Of a DNA stretch of 21,787 bases, positions 6,746-13,927 are shown one piece after another. This DNA comes from JBAYST01 sp041676005 (lineage in GTDB: Bacteria > Bacillota_I > Bacilli_A > RFN20 > CAG-826), in contig JBAYST010000014.1 of NCBI GenBank assembly GCA_041676005.1, positions 1-21,787 of the forward strand, in the 5' to 3' direction. Positions within the stretch are counted from its first letter, which is position 1, and the number at the start of each line of letters is the position of its first letter. A program made the translations under genes and the position numbers. Under the pieces are notes generated by a model. The model saw only the letters and a list, made by a program, of their open reading frames with translations. It was not told the DNA's origin and ran no database searches.

Positions 6746-8437
6746 ATTCAAGTAATTCATCAAATCTCGATAAATTTCATCAGAAGCGCGAAGCGCGTCT
6801 TCTTTTTTATTAGCGACAGCACCAATATAAAATTTACATTTTGGTTCAGTTCCACTCGGTCGAATCGCCACATTCGATCCATCTTCAAAATAGATTTTAA
6901 CAACTTCTGCTTTTGGCAGATCAATCTTTTCTTCTTTACCATCTTGAATTTTGATTTGTTTTTCATAATCTTCAGTTGCAACAACTTTTCTTGTCCCAAG
7001 TTTTTTGATTGGGTGATCGTGAAGACTCGCCATTAAAGCGTCCATTTCTTTTTTTCCTTGCGGACCTTTAAAGGCACGAGAAGTAATATTTTCAACATGA
7101 TGTCCGAAGCGTTTTCCTAGGTCGTCATAGACTTCAATTAGATTCTTACCTAATTTGTCATAATAAAGCGCCATTTCACAGTAAAGCAGAATCGCTTGCA
7201 ATCCATCTTTATCACGAACAAATGGAGCGACTAGGCAACCATAAGACTCTTCGTATCCGAATTCAAATTTCGGTCCATTAGTCTCTTCATAGTGTTGAAT
7301 TTGTGACCCGATGAATTTAAAACCAGTGAGAAAAACTTCGTTTTTTAACCCATAAAATTCCGCAATTTTATTTCCTAATGAGGATGAGACAATTGTCGAA
7401 TACATAACTCCATTTTTAGCTAATGTTCCGTGCTTTTTTCTCATCATAAAAATATAATCCATCAACATCGCTGCGGATTGATTGCCGGTAAAAAGAACAT
7501 AATTCCCATCTCTATTTAAAGCCGCTAAGCCGACTCGATCGCCATCAGGATCGGTCATACAAATCAATTTTGCTCCAACTTTTTTGGCAAGCTTAATCGG
7601 TTCAATATATGCTTTTTCTTCTTCGGGATTAGGAGATAAAGTGTTTGAGAAATTTGGATCAGGGTCACATTGCTCAACAACTGGATATACATCATAATTG
7701 AAATCCTTGAAAATTCTCATCGCCCCGACATATGCCGCGCCATGATTAGGCGTATAAACTATTTTAAAATCACTTTTATCAAGTTGAGGATTTAAAGAAA
7801 TTTCTTCGACTAAACGAATGTATTCATCATCGATTTTCGAAGAAAATACATGATTTTTGCCGCAAACAGCATGACTTTCTGATTCAATTTCTAATTCATT
7901 AGGTAACTCTTCGATGATTTCAACAAGCCGAGAAATTTTTTCTGGAATCAATTGGCACCCAAATTCATCATAGACTTTATAACCGTTATATTCTTTAGGA
8001 TTATGAGAAGCAGTGACCATTACCCCTGCACACGTTTTTTGATAACGAACCGCAAAAGAAAGTTCTGGAGTCGGACGAAGAGAATCAAAAATATAAGTGT
8101 CGATTCCATATTTATTAAAAGTCTCAGCGATAAGAAGTGTGAATTCACGAGCCATATGACGATTATCATGAGAAATCGCCACTCCTCTAGTTTTTGCATC
8201 TGGAAATTTTTCTAATAAATATTTAGCAAAGCCGATAGTCGCCCTTTTGACAGTGTGTTCATTCATCCGGTTTGTACCTGGTCCTAAAACACCTCTCATA
8301 CCAGCGGTTCCGAATTCAACATCCTTAAAAAAGGCGTCAGCCTTTTCTTCAATTGTCATCTTTCTTAAAATTTCTTTATCTTCATTTGATACTCTAGAGC
8401 TTTTGAGCCAACGTTCATAATTCTTTTCAATATTCAT
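6737..8437 (-). CDS. pgcA: Phosphoglucomutase/phosphomannomutase (alpha-D-phosphohexomutase, PgcA type)
   Basis: Interconverts glucose 1-phosphate and glucose 6-phosphate via a phosphoserine, feeding UDP-glucose and glycolipid or envelope sugars. Counting from ATG 8437 the active serine loop TASHNP is at 142-147 (Ser144), the metal loop DPDGDR at 296-301, the sugar-binding GYEESYG follows, and RPSGTEPK near the C-terminus binds phosphate. The 566-residue length is that of the Firmicutes PgcA/YhxB type. The frame is open five codons earlier from a TTG at 8452, but AAGGAGG lies in that stretch, 6 nt before ATG 8437, so 8437 is the start. It follows the pseudouridine synthase by 28 nt and is probably co-transcribed. 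Confidence 0.94.
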   Translation of the reverse strand: MNIEKNYERWLKSSRVSNEDKEILRKMTIEEKADAFFKDVEFGTAGMRGVLGPGTNRMNEHTVKRATIGFAKYLLEKFPDAKTRGVAISHDNRHMAREFTLLIAETFNKYGIDTYIFDSLRPTPELSFAVRYQKTCAGVMVTASHNPKEYNGYKVYDEFGCQLIPEKISRLVEIIEELPNELEIESESHAVCGKNHVFSSKIDDEYIRLVEEISLNPQLDKSDFKIVYTPNHGAAYVGAMRIFKDFNYDVYPVVEQCDPDPNFSNTLSPNPEEEKAYIEPIKLAKKVGAKLICMTDPDGDRVGLAALNRDGNYVLFTGNQSAAMLMDYIFMMRKKHGTLAKNGVMYSTIVSSSLGNKIAEFYGLKNEVFLTGFKFIGSQIQHYEETNGPKFEFGYEESYGCLVAPFVRDKDGLQAILLYCEMALYYDKLGKNLIEVYDDLGKRFGHHVENITSRAFKGPQGKKEMDALMASLHDHPIKKLGTRKVVATEDYEKQIKIQDGKEEKIDLPKAEVVKIYFEDGSNVAIRPSGTEPKCKFYIGAVANKKEDALRASDEIYRDLMNYLNLE

Positions 8438-8465
8438 AATTTCCTCCTTCAATAGATTAATATAT

Positions 8466-9419
8466 TTAAAGCTTTCTTAAAAGAGCAGTCTCTTTTTCTG
8501 GCAAATCTATTTCAAATTTACGCTCATTTAAATAAGCGAGTTTTCCGTCCAAATTATGAAAAACGATTTTATAAGCATGCAAAAATTGATTGAGAAAACC
8601 AAACTTTTCTTTGAACGTTTTATTTATTTTAAAATCTCCATATTTTTGGTCACCAACAATCGGATGCATAGCCGCGAGCATGTGCGCTCTGATCTGGTGT
8701 GTTCTACCAGTTAGAATCTGGACATCTAATAAAGTGAATTCACCGTATATTTTTAAAGGTGAAAATATTGTCCACGCACTTTTAGCACCTTCGGTGACTT
8801 TTCCTATTTTCATAATTTTGTTATTTTCATCTTTTGTCAAAGCTAATTTAATTTCACCTTTTTCTTTGACGACTCCGTTAACAAGGGCAAGGTAATGCTT
8901 TTCAATATTTTTGTGATTTTTAAAAGCTTTGAGAAGTTCTTGCATTACTTCCACGCTTTTTCCAAAAACAATTAACCCGGAAGTATTGCGGTCAAGACGA
9001 TGCGCGGGTGCAACAGTAAAAGTGCTCAAATTTTCAGCTTTATTTTTGTATAAATAGTAAGCGACTGCCAATTGATCAAGCGAAAGAGAATTTTTGTTTT
9101 CTTTTTGTGTCAACATTCCCTTTGGTTTGTTAATGATCATAATGTTTTCATCTTCATAAACGACAAGATCTTTTATTTTATCGTTGGGTAAAATTGTTTC
9201 TTTTTTGAAATCTTCTAATTTTTCGTCTGAAACATAGATTTCAACGATATCCCCTTCTTTAAGTCTTGTTTTCATATCGCTTCTTTTTCCGTTTACTTTA
9301 ACATCTCTTTTTCTAAACAATTTATAGATAAAAGATAAAGGTGCTTCGTTTAAAACTTTTTTGACATATTTTTCAAGCGTTTGATTGGCTTCGTTGTTTT
9401 GGATGGTAAATTGTTTCAT
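8466..9419 (-). CDS. RluA-family 23S rRNA pseudouridine synthase
   Basis: Isomerises uridine to pseudouridine in rRNA or tRNA. An N-terminal S4 RNA-binding region (about residues 10-65) is followed by the catalytic domain with the family signature HRLDRNTSG at 140-148 and the catalytic aspartate Asp143. RTHQIRAHM near the end is the other conserved motif. At 317 residues it could be an RluC or RluD orthologue; LSFIYKLFRKRDVKVNGKR in the S4 region resembles RluC more, so I give no symbol. No proper Shine-Dalgarno is present (AAGAGA lies directly against the ATG), and a -10-like TAAAAT ends 7 nt upstream, suggesting a leaderless message. pgcA follows in the same direction. Confidence 0.9.
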   Translation of the reverse strand: MKQFTIQNNEANQTLEKYVKKVLNEAPLSFIYKLFRKRDVKVNGKRSDMKTRLKEGDIVEIYVSDEKLEDFKKETILPNDKIKDLVVYEDENIMIINKPKGMLTQKENKNSLSLDQLAVAYYLYKNKAENLSTFTVAPAHRLDRNTSGLIVFGKSVEVMQELLKAFKNHKNIEKHYLALVNGVVKEKGEIKLALTKDENNKIMKIGKVTEGAKSAWTIFSPLKIYGEFTLLDVQILTGRTHQIRAHMLAAMHPIVGDQKYGDFKINKTFKEKFGFLNQFLHAYKIVFHNLDGKLAYLNERKFEIDLPEKETALLRKL

Positions 9420-9426
9420 ATCTCTT

Positions 9427-9432
9427 ATTTTA
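9427..9432 (-). promoter_or_regulatory. -10-like box directly before the pseudouridine synthase start
   Basis: On the minus strand TAAAAT (9432-9427) is 7 nt from the ATG at 9419. The -35 region (TTTATT/TTATTT near 9449-9455) is weak. Confidence 0.35.
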
Positions 9433-9466
9433 GATGTTTCTTATTTATAAATAAATGAAGTTTTGT

Positions 9467-9472
9467 TATAAT
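9467..9472 (+). promoter_or_regulatory. tRNA-Ser extended -10 promoter
   Basis: TG-T-TATAAT with the consensus hexamer at 9467-9472, about 15 nt before the mature tRNA 5' end, back to back with the promoter of the pseudouridine synthase. The -35 is weak, as is common with an extended -10. Confidence 0.55.
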
Positions 9473-9487
9473 CAAACTCGGCAACCC

Positions 9488-9578
9488 GGAGGAATACCCA
9501 AGCGGCTGAAGGGGCGGGCTTGGAAAGCTCGTAGACCTGTAACAGGGTGCAAGGGTTCAAATCCCTTTTCCTCCGCCA
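9488..9578 (+). tRNA. tRNA-Ser (anticodon GGA)
   Basis: The acceptor GGAGGAA (9488-9494) pairs with TTCCTCC (9568-9574), the discriminator is G9575 and CCA is encoded (9576-9578). The anticodon loop TTGGAAA carries GGA, reading UCC/UCU. The long variable arm typical of class II tRNAs precedes the T arm with GGTTCAAATCC. A terminator follows after a few bases, so this is a single-gene unit. Confidence 0.97.
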
Positions 9579-9580
9579 TA

Positions 9581-9607
9581 AAAACGCAACAGTTGTTGCG
9601 TTTTTTT
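9581..9607. terminator. Bidirectional terminator after tRNA-Ser
   Basis: The stem ACGCAAC (9584-9590), loop AGTT, GTTGCGT (9595-9601) is flanked by an A-run and a 7-T run, so it can end transcription from tRNA-Ser and from the convergent three-gene operon. Confidence 0.9.
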
Positions 9608-9648
9608 ATGTGAATAAAGTGAATTTTAGTTACAAAGAAGTTTATTTT

Positions 9649-10029
9649 TTAAGCGATGGTTTCGGTTTTGTCTTTGCCTTCAATTTTGGTCACATCAACA
9701 TCAATAATTGAATCATTGCTCATCAGTGGTTTTCCTAAACGCGCGGCACGCCGTGAAGCTTTTTCAATTTCACGGTCTGTTTTTTGAGCAAAGACCAATA
9801 AAACAACGACAGTAATTAAAACTCCGACAGCGAGCACAATTAATCCCCAATGGATAAATGAAAGAGGGGAATCGACTTGTGCAAGAGCTAGCGCATTATC
9901 GCGCACCGTTGAATAATCTGCGATAAGGCCTAAAATCATCAATGTGATTCCTCCAAGTGCTAAAAGTCCTCCCAATGGATAAAACACCCACTCGACAATT
10001 GTTAATTTTTGTTCACGTTTTTGTTTCAT
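9649..10029 (-). CDS. Hypothetical two-TM membrane protein
   Basis: I do not recognise a family. The 126 residues contain a basic N-terminus, two membrane helices (about 14-38 and 58-82) separated by a roughly 20-residue loop, and a charged C-terminal tail of about 40 residues with basic (KASRRAARLGK) then acidic parts. A TAGGAGAG Shine-Dalgarno precedes ATG 10029. It is the last gene of the operon with the helical unknown (18 nt upstream) and the HAD phosphatase, and ends near the bidirectional terminator shared with tRNA-Ser. Confidence 0.75.
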   Translation of the reverse strand: MKQKREQKLTIVEWVFYPLGGLLALGGITLMILGLIADYSTVRDNALALAQVDSPLSFIHWGLIVLAVGVLITVVVLLVFAQKTDREIEKASRRAARLGKPLMSNDSIIDVDVTKIEGKDKTETIA

Positions 10030-10047
10030 ACTTCTCTCCTAAAAAAC

Positions 10048-10902
10048 TTAAGCTTCTCCAACTTTTTTATTTTTTTCGATTTGTTCTTTTGCTAACGCCA
10101 TCATCTCATCTAAAACTGGCTTATAAGCTTCTTTCCACGCTTTTTCGGCTTCTCCGATATACACGTCTAATTTCTGTAAATTGTTTCTAAATAATTCTTG
10201 GAAAGATTTTCCGTCTCTTCTTTCGCGTCGGCCTTCAGTCATTTCAATCAATTCAATTGATTCATCGAGTAAATCGAGTGTTTTGTTATCAATGATGTGG
10301 CAGTGTTGGCGTGAAAAACGAACGTATCCTGCATATTTAGCAATTTCGTTTTGAACGATGAAATTGCTTTGAGGTGTTGGTTTTCCTTTAGATTCTTGCA
10401 TCACTTTGTTGAATTCAGCAAATGCTTTTTCTAAATCAATCATGACGAGTTTGTTTAAAACACTGCGATAAAGGGCTTCATCAGTGACAATTAATTTTGT
10501 CATCACTTCTTCGGTTTCATCGTGTTGTTTTGCATAATTCAAATAGTTAAAAATGATATCTCTCAGCGTTTCGGTTAATCCGATGACATAGTCATAGATC
10601 TTGATGTGCTGAGAATTATCCACTCTAACTTTATCACCACTTAAAACTAAAACGGTTGATTCAGGGCCGTAAATGTCATTGATAAAAACGGTCATTTTTT
10701 CAAGAATTTCTTTCCCTTTATCTCCATTTTGATCAAGGAAATTCCGAAAAGCTGTTCCAACTTTGATTCCTTCTTCTAAGGCACCTTTACGAGCATTGAA
10801 AACTTCGGCACGATGTTCACGGTTGATCGTATACTCTAAAGTGTCGCGAACATTTAATAAAACGAGATAGAGATTGGCGATGTATCGGTTTGTGTTATTC
10901 AT
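10048..10902 (-). CDS. Hypothetical soluble helical protein
   Basis: No family recognised. The 284 residues (from ATG 10902) have no signal peptide or membrane segment and look almost all alpha-helical, with charged amphipathic stretches, for example residues 8-60 and the C-terminal 60, which end in a Lys-rich tail. The frame extends eight codons upstream to ATG 10926, but AAGGAG lies in that stretch just before ATG 10902, which I therefore prefer. The start overlaps the HAD gene end by 8 nt (ATGAATAA), so the two are translationally coupled. Its context between a HAD phosphatase and a small membrane protein does not reveal a function. Confidence 0.78.
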   Translation of the reverse strand: MNNTNRYIANLYLVLLNVRDTLEYTINREHRAEVFNARKGALEEGIKVGTAFRNFLDQNGDKGKEILEKMTVFINDIYGPESTVLVLSGDKVRVDNSQHIKIYDYVIGLTETLRDIIFNYLNYAKQHDETEEVMTKLIVTDEALYRSVLNKLVMIDLEKAFAEFNKVMQESKGKPTPQSNFIVQNEIAKYAGYVRFSRQHCHIIDNKTLDLLDESIELIEMTEGRRERRDGKSFQELFRNNLQKLDVYIGEAEKAWKEAYKPVLDEMMALAKEQIEKNKKVGEA

Positions 10903-11764
10903 TAATTTTCTCCTTTCCGAATACATATTTGTCTAATTTATAGACGCGTGATATTTCATGTTTTGCATACTTCTTCACGCTCGGATAGGCATGCTTCATC
11001 ACGAATGAATTTTCGTGATATTTAAGAAACATAGAAATATCATTACCGCTGTCTCCAACAACGTAGACATTTTCATCAGAGATATTGAGATGGTTGACAT
11101 ATCGCGTTATCCCGTTAGCTTTATTACAACCAACAGGAGTGAATTCAATTACAATTCCAACCCATGATGCTTCGATATCCTGATACTTTTCTCTTAGTTG
11201 TTTATTGATTTCTTTACTAATTTTATTCTTTTTTCGACGAACACCAAAAGCAATTTTTGCGCCGTAAACTTCACCTTCTTCGAGTTCTTTGTCGAAAAGA
11301 TCATTATCATAAACAAAATCTTCACGATAAATACCGAAATGCAGGCGATAGAAAAGTGCGTAAAAACTCATCAAAACTTTGCTCATGGGTTGAAGGCTTT
11401 TGATAATTATAGGAAATCTCTCACTGATGAGCATGCAAGCTAAAGGATGATATTCTTCTTCAACTTCATTGAGAATTTCGGCAAGTTTTTTTCCATCGAT
11501 TGAACGACGCACAATCAATTGTCCATCCACAGAAATTTTTGCGCCGGTGCAAGCGATGTAATCAACCGGTCGATCGATTTCATGAATTACTTTTTTTATA
11601 AAGTTTTCAGAACGGGAACTAACTAAAACCACTTTATTTCCTTGGTCGATAAATTTTTGCAAAAATTCAACATTTTTCTTACTCAAATAGGTTTTCTTTT
11701 GTTTAGGATAAAAAAGTGTTCCATCTAAATCGCACGCTAATATCTTTGGTTTTGCTGTTTTCAT
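10895..11764 (-). CDS. Cof-like HAD-IIB family phosphatase
   Basis: Second HAD-IIB type hydrolase of the window. Motif I CDLDGTL (nucleophile Asp at about residue 11), motif II the Ser pair of LVSSRSE, motif III the Lys in GCNKANG and motif IV GDSGNDISM are all present in order, with a large cap domain between II and III. At 289 residues it is in the usual Cof range; the substrate is unknown. It heads an operon with two unknown genes. The ATG has no Shine-Dalgarno, and a consensus TATAAT ends 9 nt upstream, so a leaderless or nearly leaderless transcript is likely. Confidence 0.88.
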   Translation of the reverse strand: MKTAKPKILACDLDGTLFYPKQKKTYLSKKNVEFLQKFIDQGNKVVLVSSRSENFIKKVIHEIDRPVDYIACTGAKISVDGQLIVRRSIDGKKLAEILNEVEEEYHPLACMLISERFPIIIKSLQPMSKVLMSFYALFYRLHFGIYREDFVYDNDLFDKELEEGEVYGAKIAFGVRRKKNKISKEINKQLREKYQDIEASWVGIVIEFTPVGCNKANGITRYVNHLNISDENVYVVGDSGNDISMFLKYHENSFVMKHAYPSVKKYAKHEISRVYKLDKYVFGKEKINE

Positions 11765-11773
11765 ATCTCGGTT

Positions 11774-11804
11774 ATTATATCGTATTTTAAAAGTTTTAAT
11801 ACAA
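11774..11804 (-). promoter_or_regulatory. Promoter of the HAD - unknown - unknown operon (leaderless)
   Basis: On the minus strand TATAAT occupies 11779-11774, with TTGTAT (11804-11799) 19 nt upstream as a possible -35. The predicted start at 11767-11764 leaves 0-3 nt before ATG 11764. Confidence 0.5.
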
Positions 11805-11834
11805 TTAAATGTATTTTCACCTCGTTTTTTGATT

Positions 11835-11861
11835 AATAAAAAAGAGGGGCAAGCCCTCTTT
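11835..11861 (-). terminator. hpf terminator
   Basis: On the minus strand the stem AAAGAGGG (11861-11854), 5-nt loop and CCCTCTTT (11848-11841) is followed by a T-rich tract. It begins 16 nt after the hpf stop and separates hpf from the operon that starts at 11764. Confidence 0.9.
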
Positions 11862-11877
11862 CGCTTTTTAAAGTTTA

Positions 11878-12435
11878 TTACCTGATTTCGTTTTCGGCCT
11901 GAATAACGCCATATCCTCCATCGTTTCGAACATAAACAACAGAAATCCGATCATCCTCTTCATCTAAATAAACGAAGAAATTATGTCCTAGTGCATCCAT
12001 TCTCAATATCGCTTCATCAATAGACATCGGTGTCAAATAGTATGATTTAGCACGAACGATGACATCTTTTTTCTTATTCTCGGTTTTTTCATCTTCGATT
12101 TCATCAAACAGAATAGATTTGCCAAGCGAGAGCTTTCCACCGTTGCTTCGATCCATTCTCATTTTGATTTTTCGCATTTGTCCCTCGAGTTTGTCAATTG
12201 CTAAATCAACAGCGGCATAAAGGTCTTGGTTTTCAACTTCTGCTCGTAGAATCATTGTTGGGATAAAAATTGTAATCTCAACTTTTGCTCCGACTTTTTG
12301 GCTTGATACAACAGCCCGGCAAGTCGTTTTGTCATCGATGACAAAGTATTTGTCCATGCGAGAAAGCTTTTTAATCAGCGCATTTTCAATACCTTTCGTC
12401 ACCTGAATGTTTTTGCCGACAATTTGGTATTTCAT
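11878..12435 (-). CDS. hpf: Long-form ribosome hibernation promoting factor
   Basis: Binds the decoding region of the 30S subunit and, through its C-terminal domain, dimerises 70S into inactive 100S ribosomes in stationary phase or stress. The N-terminal S30AE domain spans about residues 1-100, a charged linker follows, and the C-terminal dimerisation domain (about 125-185) carries the conserved KSYYLTPMSIDEAILRMDAL and FFVYLDEE segments. The 185-residue length is that of the long form of Firmicutes. AAGGAGCG is a strong Shine-Dalgarno before ATG 12435. It is a monocistronic unit with its own -10 and terminator. Confidence 0.96.
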   Translation of the reverse strand: MKYQIVGKNIQVTKGIENALIKKLSRMDKYFVIDDKTTCRAVVSSQKVGAKVEITIFIPTMILRAEVENQDLYAAVDLAIDKLEGQMRKIKMRMDRSNGGKLSLGKSILFDEIEDEKTENKKKDVIVRAKSYYLTPMSIDEAILRMDALGHNFFVYLDEEDDRISVVYVRNDGGYGVIQAENEIR

Positions 12436-12454
12436 CTGATTCGCTCCTTTCCAA

Positions 12455-12460
12455 ATTATA
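12455..12460 (-). promoter_or_regulatory. hpf -10 box
   Basis: TATAAT on the minus strand (12460-12455), about 20 nt before the hpf ATG; the short leader carries the Shine-Dalgarno. No convincing -35 is seen, and a second TATAAT lies further upstream, so the exact promoter is uncertain. Confidence 0.4.
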
Positions 12461-12528
12461 ATATTAAGAAGTCTACTTTTATTATATATTACGGAGTCAG
12501 TTTAGTGTATAGAAAAGCACGTTTTATG

Positions 12529-13722
12529 CTAATGTTTTTTTGTTTTCGTGAAAAGGAGTTTTTTTATTTCTTCGACTTTGTCGGTTTGCTCCCAAGGTAA
12601 TTCGACATCAGGTCGTCCGAAGTGTCCATAGTTAGAAATATCAGCGTATTTAAAGCCTTGGGGTTTGGTGAGTGAGAAATTTTTGATAATAACCCCTGGA
12701 CGGCAGTCAAATACCTCTTTGATAATTGAGAGAATTATTTGATCAGAATAATGTGCAGTATGATACGTTTTGATTCCGATGCTAATCAGATCTGGAACTC
12801 CTATTGCGTAAGATAGTTGTACTTCTAATCGATCGGCAAGTCCGGCTGCAACTAAGTTTTTTGCAATATAGCGCGCCATGTATGTCGCAGAGCGATCGAC
12901 TTTGCTCGGATCTTTTCCAGAGAAAGCGCCTCCGCCATGTGGCGCAGTTCCACCATAAGTATCGACAATGATTTTTCTTCCCGTCACGCCTGTATCACCT
13001 TCTGGACCACCGATGACAAAGCGACCGCCTGGATTCACAAAGTATTTAAAATCGGTATTCAACCCAAAAGATTGAACGACATCAATCATGATGTCTTCGT
13101 GAATAAAGCGTTTAAATTCTTCTAAATCAGCACCCTCGGTGTGCGAACATGACATCAAGACTGTATCTATTCTGATGTTGTTTGGATCGGTGTAATCGAT
13201 CGTAACTTGTGACTTCATATCTGGAGAAGCGTTCTTGAATTTACCGTTTTTGCGTAATTCAGTAGCTTTCCGTACTAATTTATGTGCGATCGAAATGGCT
13301 AAAGGCATCATCCCTTTGGTTTCAGTTGTCGCATAACCAAACATGATTCCTTGATCGCCTGCTCCTTGATTTTCTGCTCTATTTTCACCAACTGCCTGCG
13401 AAATATCCAGGGATTGTTTTTTAACTAAATTAATTATTTTTACAGTGTGATAATCCGTTCCTAATTCTTCTTTATCGTAGCCGATATCTTTTAAAACATT
13501 TTTTATTATTTGATCGTAATCAATTTGACTTTTGCTCGTGATTTCACCTCCGATGATAATCGTGTTTCCTGTTGCAAAAACTTCGCAAGCAACACGTGAA
13601 TTTTCATCACCCTTTAAAGCTGCATCTAAAATTGAATCTGCGATTTTATCACAAACTTTATCAGGGTGCCCTTCGGAAACTGATTCGCTTGTGAACAAGA
13701 TAGTCTGATTTTTGTCTTTCAT
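12529..13722 (-). CDS. metK: S-adenosylmethionine synthetase
   Basis: Makes SAM from methionine and ATP, supplying methylation and polyamine or cofactor pathways. The N-terminal SEGHPDKVCDKIADS (about 16-30), the signature GAGDQG (120-125) and the glycine-rich GGGAFSGKD (263-271) are intact. The 397-residue length is standard. TAGGAGGGA (13727-13735) is a strong Shine-Dalgarno for ATG 13722. The gene lies behind a SAM-I riboswitch with a transcription attenuator, so the enzyme is repressed by its own product; it is monocistronic as far as the window shows. Confidence 0.97.
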   Translation of the reverse strand: MKDKNQTILFTSESVSEGHPDKVCDKIADSILDAALKGDENSRVACEVFATGNTIIIGGEITSKSQIDYDQIIKNVLKDIGYDKEELGTDYHTVKIINLVKKQSLDISQAVGENRAENQGAGDQGIMFGYATTETKGMMPLAISIAHKLVRKATELRKNGKFKNASPDMKSQVTIDYTDPNNIRIDTVLMSCSHTEGADLEEFKRFIHEDIMIDVVQSFGLNTDFKYFVNPGGRFVIGGPEGDTGVTGRKIIVDTYGGTAPHGGGAFSGKDPSKVDRSATYMARYIAKNLVAAGLADRLEVQLSYAIGVPDLISIGIKTYHTAHYSDQIILSIIKEVFDCRPGVIIKNFSLTKPQGFKYADISNYGHFGRPDVELPWEQTDKVEEIKKLLFTKTKKH

Positions 13723-13734
13723 AATCCCTCCTAA

Positions 13735-13768
13735 AATTAAATAAAAGCCTTCCCACTTAGGGAAAGCT
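13735..13768 (-). terminator. Riboswitch-controlled attenuator of metK
   Basis: On the minus strand AGCTTTCCC (13768-13760), loop TAAGT and GGGAAGGCT (13754-13746) form a 9-bp stem followed by TTTTATTTAATTTT. A competing hairpin, GAAAGC (13778-13773) with GCTTTC (13767-13762), shares the terminator's 5' arm and may act as antiterminator. Confidence 0.82.
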
Positions 13769-13780
13769 CATCGCTTTCTT

Positions 13781-13880
13781 TTCATCGTTCAGAGAGTGGG
13801 TCTCTGCTAAGGCGAGCACTTACTTGTATCCAAGAGTTGCTACCGCTTTTTTTCATCCTCGAGAAGCGGTTCTTGATGAA
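13781..13880 (-). ncRNA. SAM-I (S-box) riboswitch aptamer
   Basis: The minus-strand leader of metK contains the S-box elements in order. P1 is formed by TTCATC (13880-13875) with GATGAA (13786-13781). After ATCAAGA comes P2 (ACCGCTT with AAGCGGT), then the conserved GATGAA and GCAAC of J2/3, P3 (CTTG-GATA-CAAG), the conserved AAGTGCT..CC..GCAGAGA region, and P4 (CAGAGA with TCTCTG). CGAG in the P2 loop region (13861-13858) can pair with CTCG (13816-13813) as the expected pseudoknot. The P2 GGGA..GGCCC consensus is not conserved, so this is a divergent member. It lies just before metK, a classic S-box target. Confidence 0.84.
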
Positions 13881-13888
13881 CTATAACT

Positions 13889-13916
13889 ATTTTACTACGT
13901 AAATTTTTGAAATCAA
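13889..13916 (-). promoter_or_regulatory. metK promoter
   Basis: On the minus strand TTGATT (13916-13911), a 16-nt spacer and TAAAAT (13894-13889) place the start near 13882, exactly at the 5' edge of the aptamer P1. Confidence 0.6.
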
Positions 13917-13927
13917 GAAATTAAAGA

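Noticed and set aside
8438..8452. Upstream TTG as start of pgcA
   Set aside because: The five extra codons contain the Shine-Dalgarno that serves ATG 8437.
10903..10926. Upstream ATG as start of the helical unknown protein
   Set aside because: The extra codons contain AAGGAG positioned for ATG 10902, and that start gives the usual short overlap with the HAD gene.
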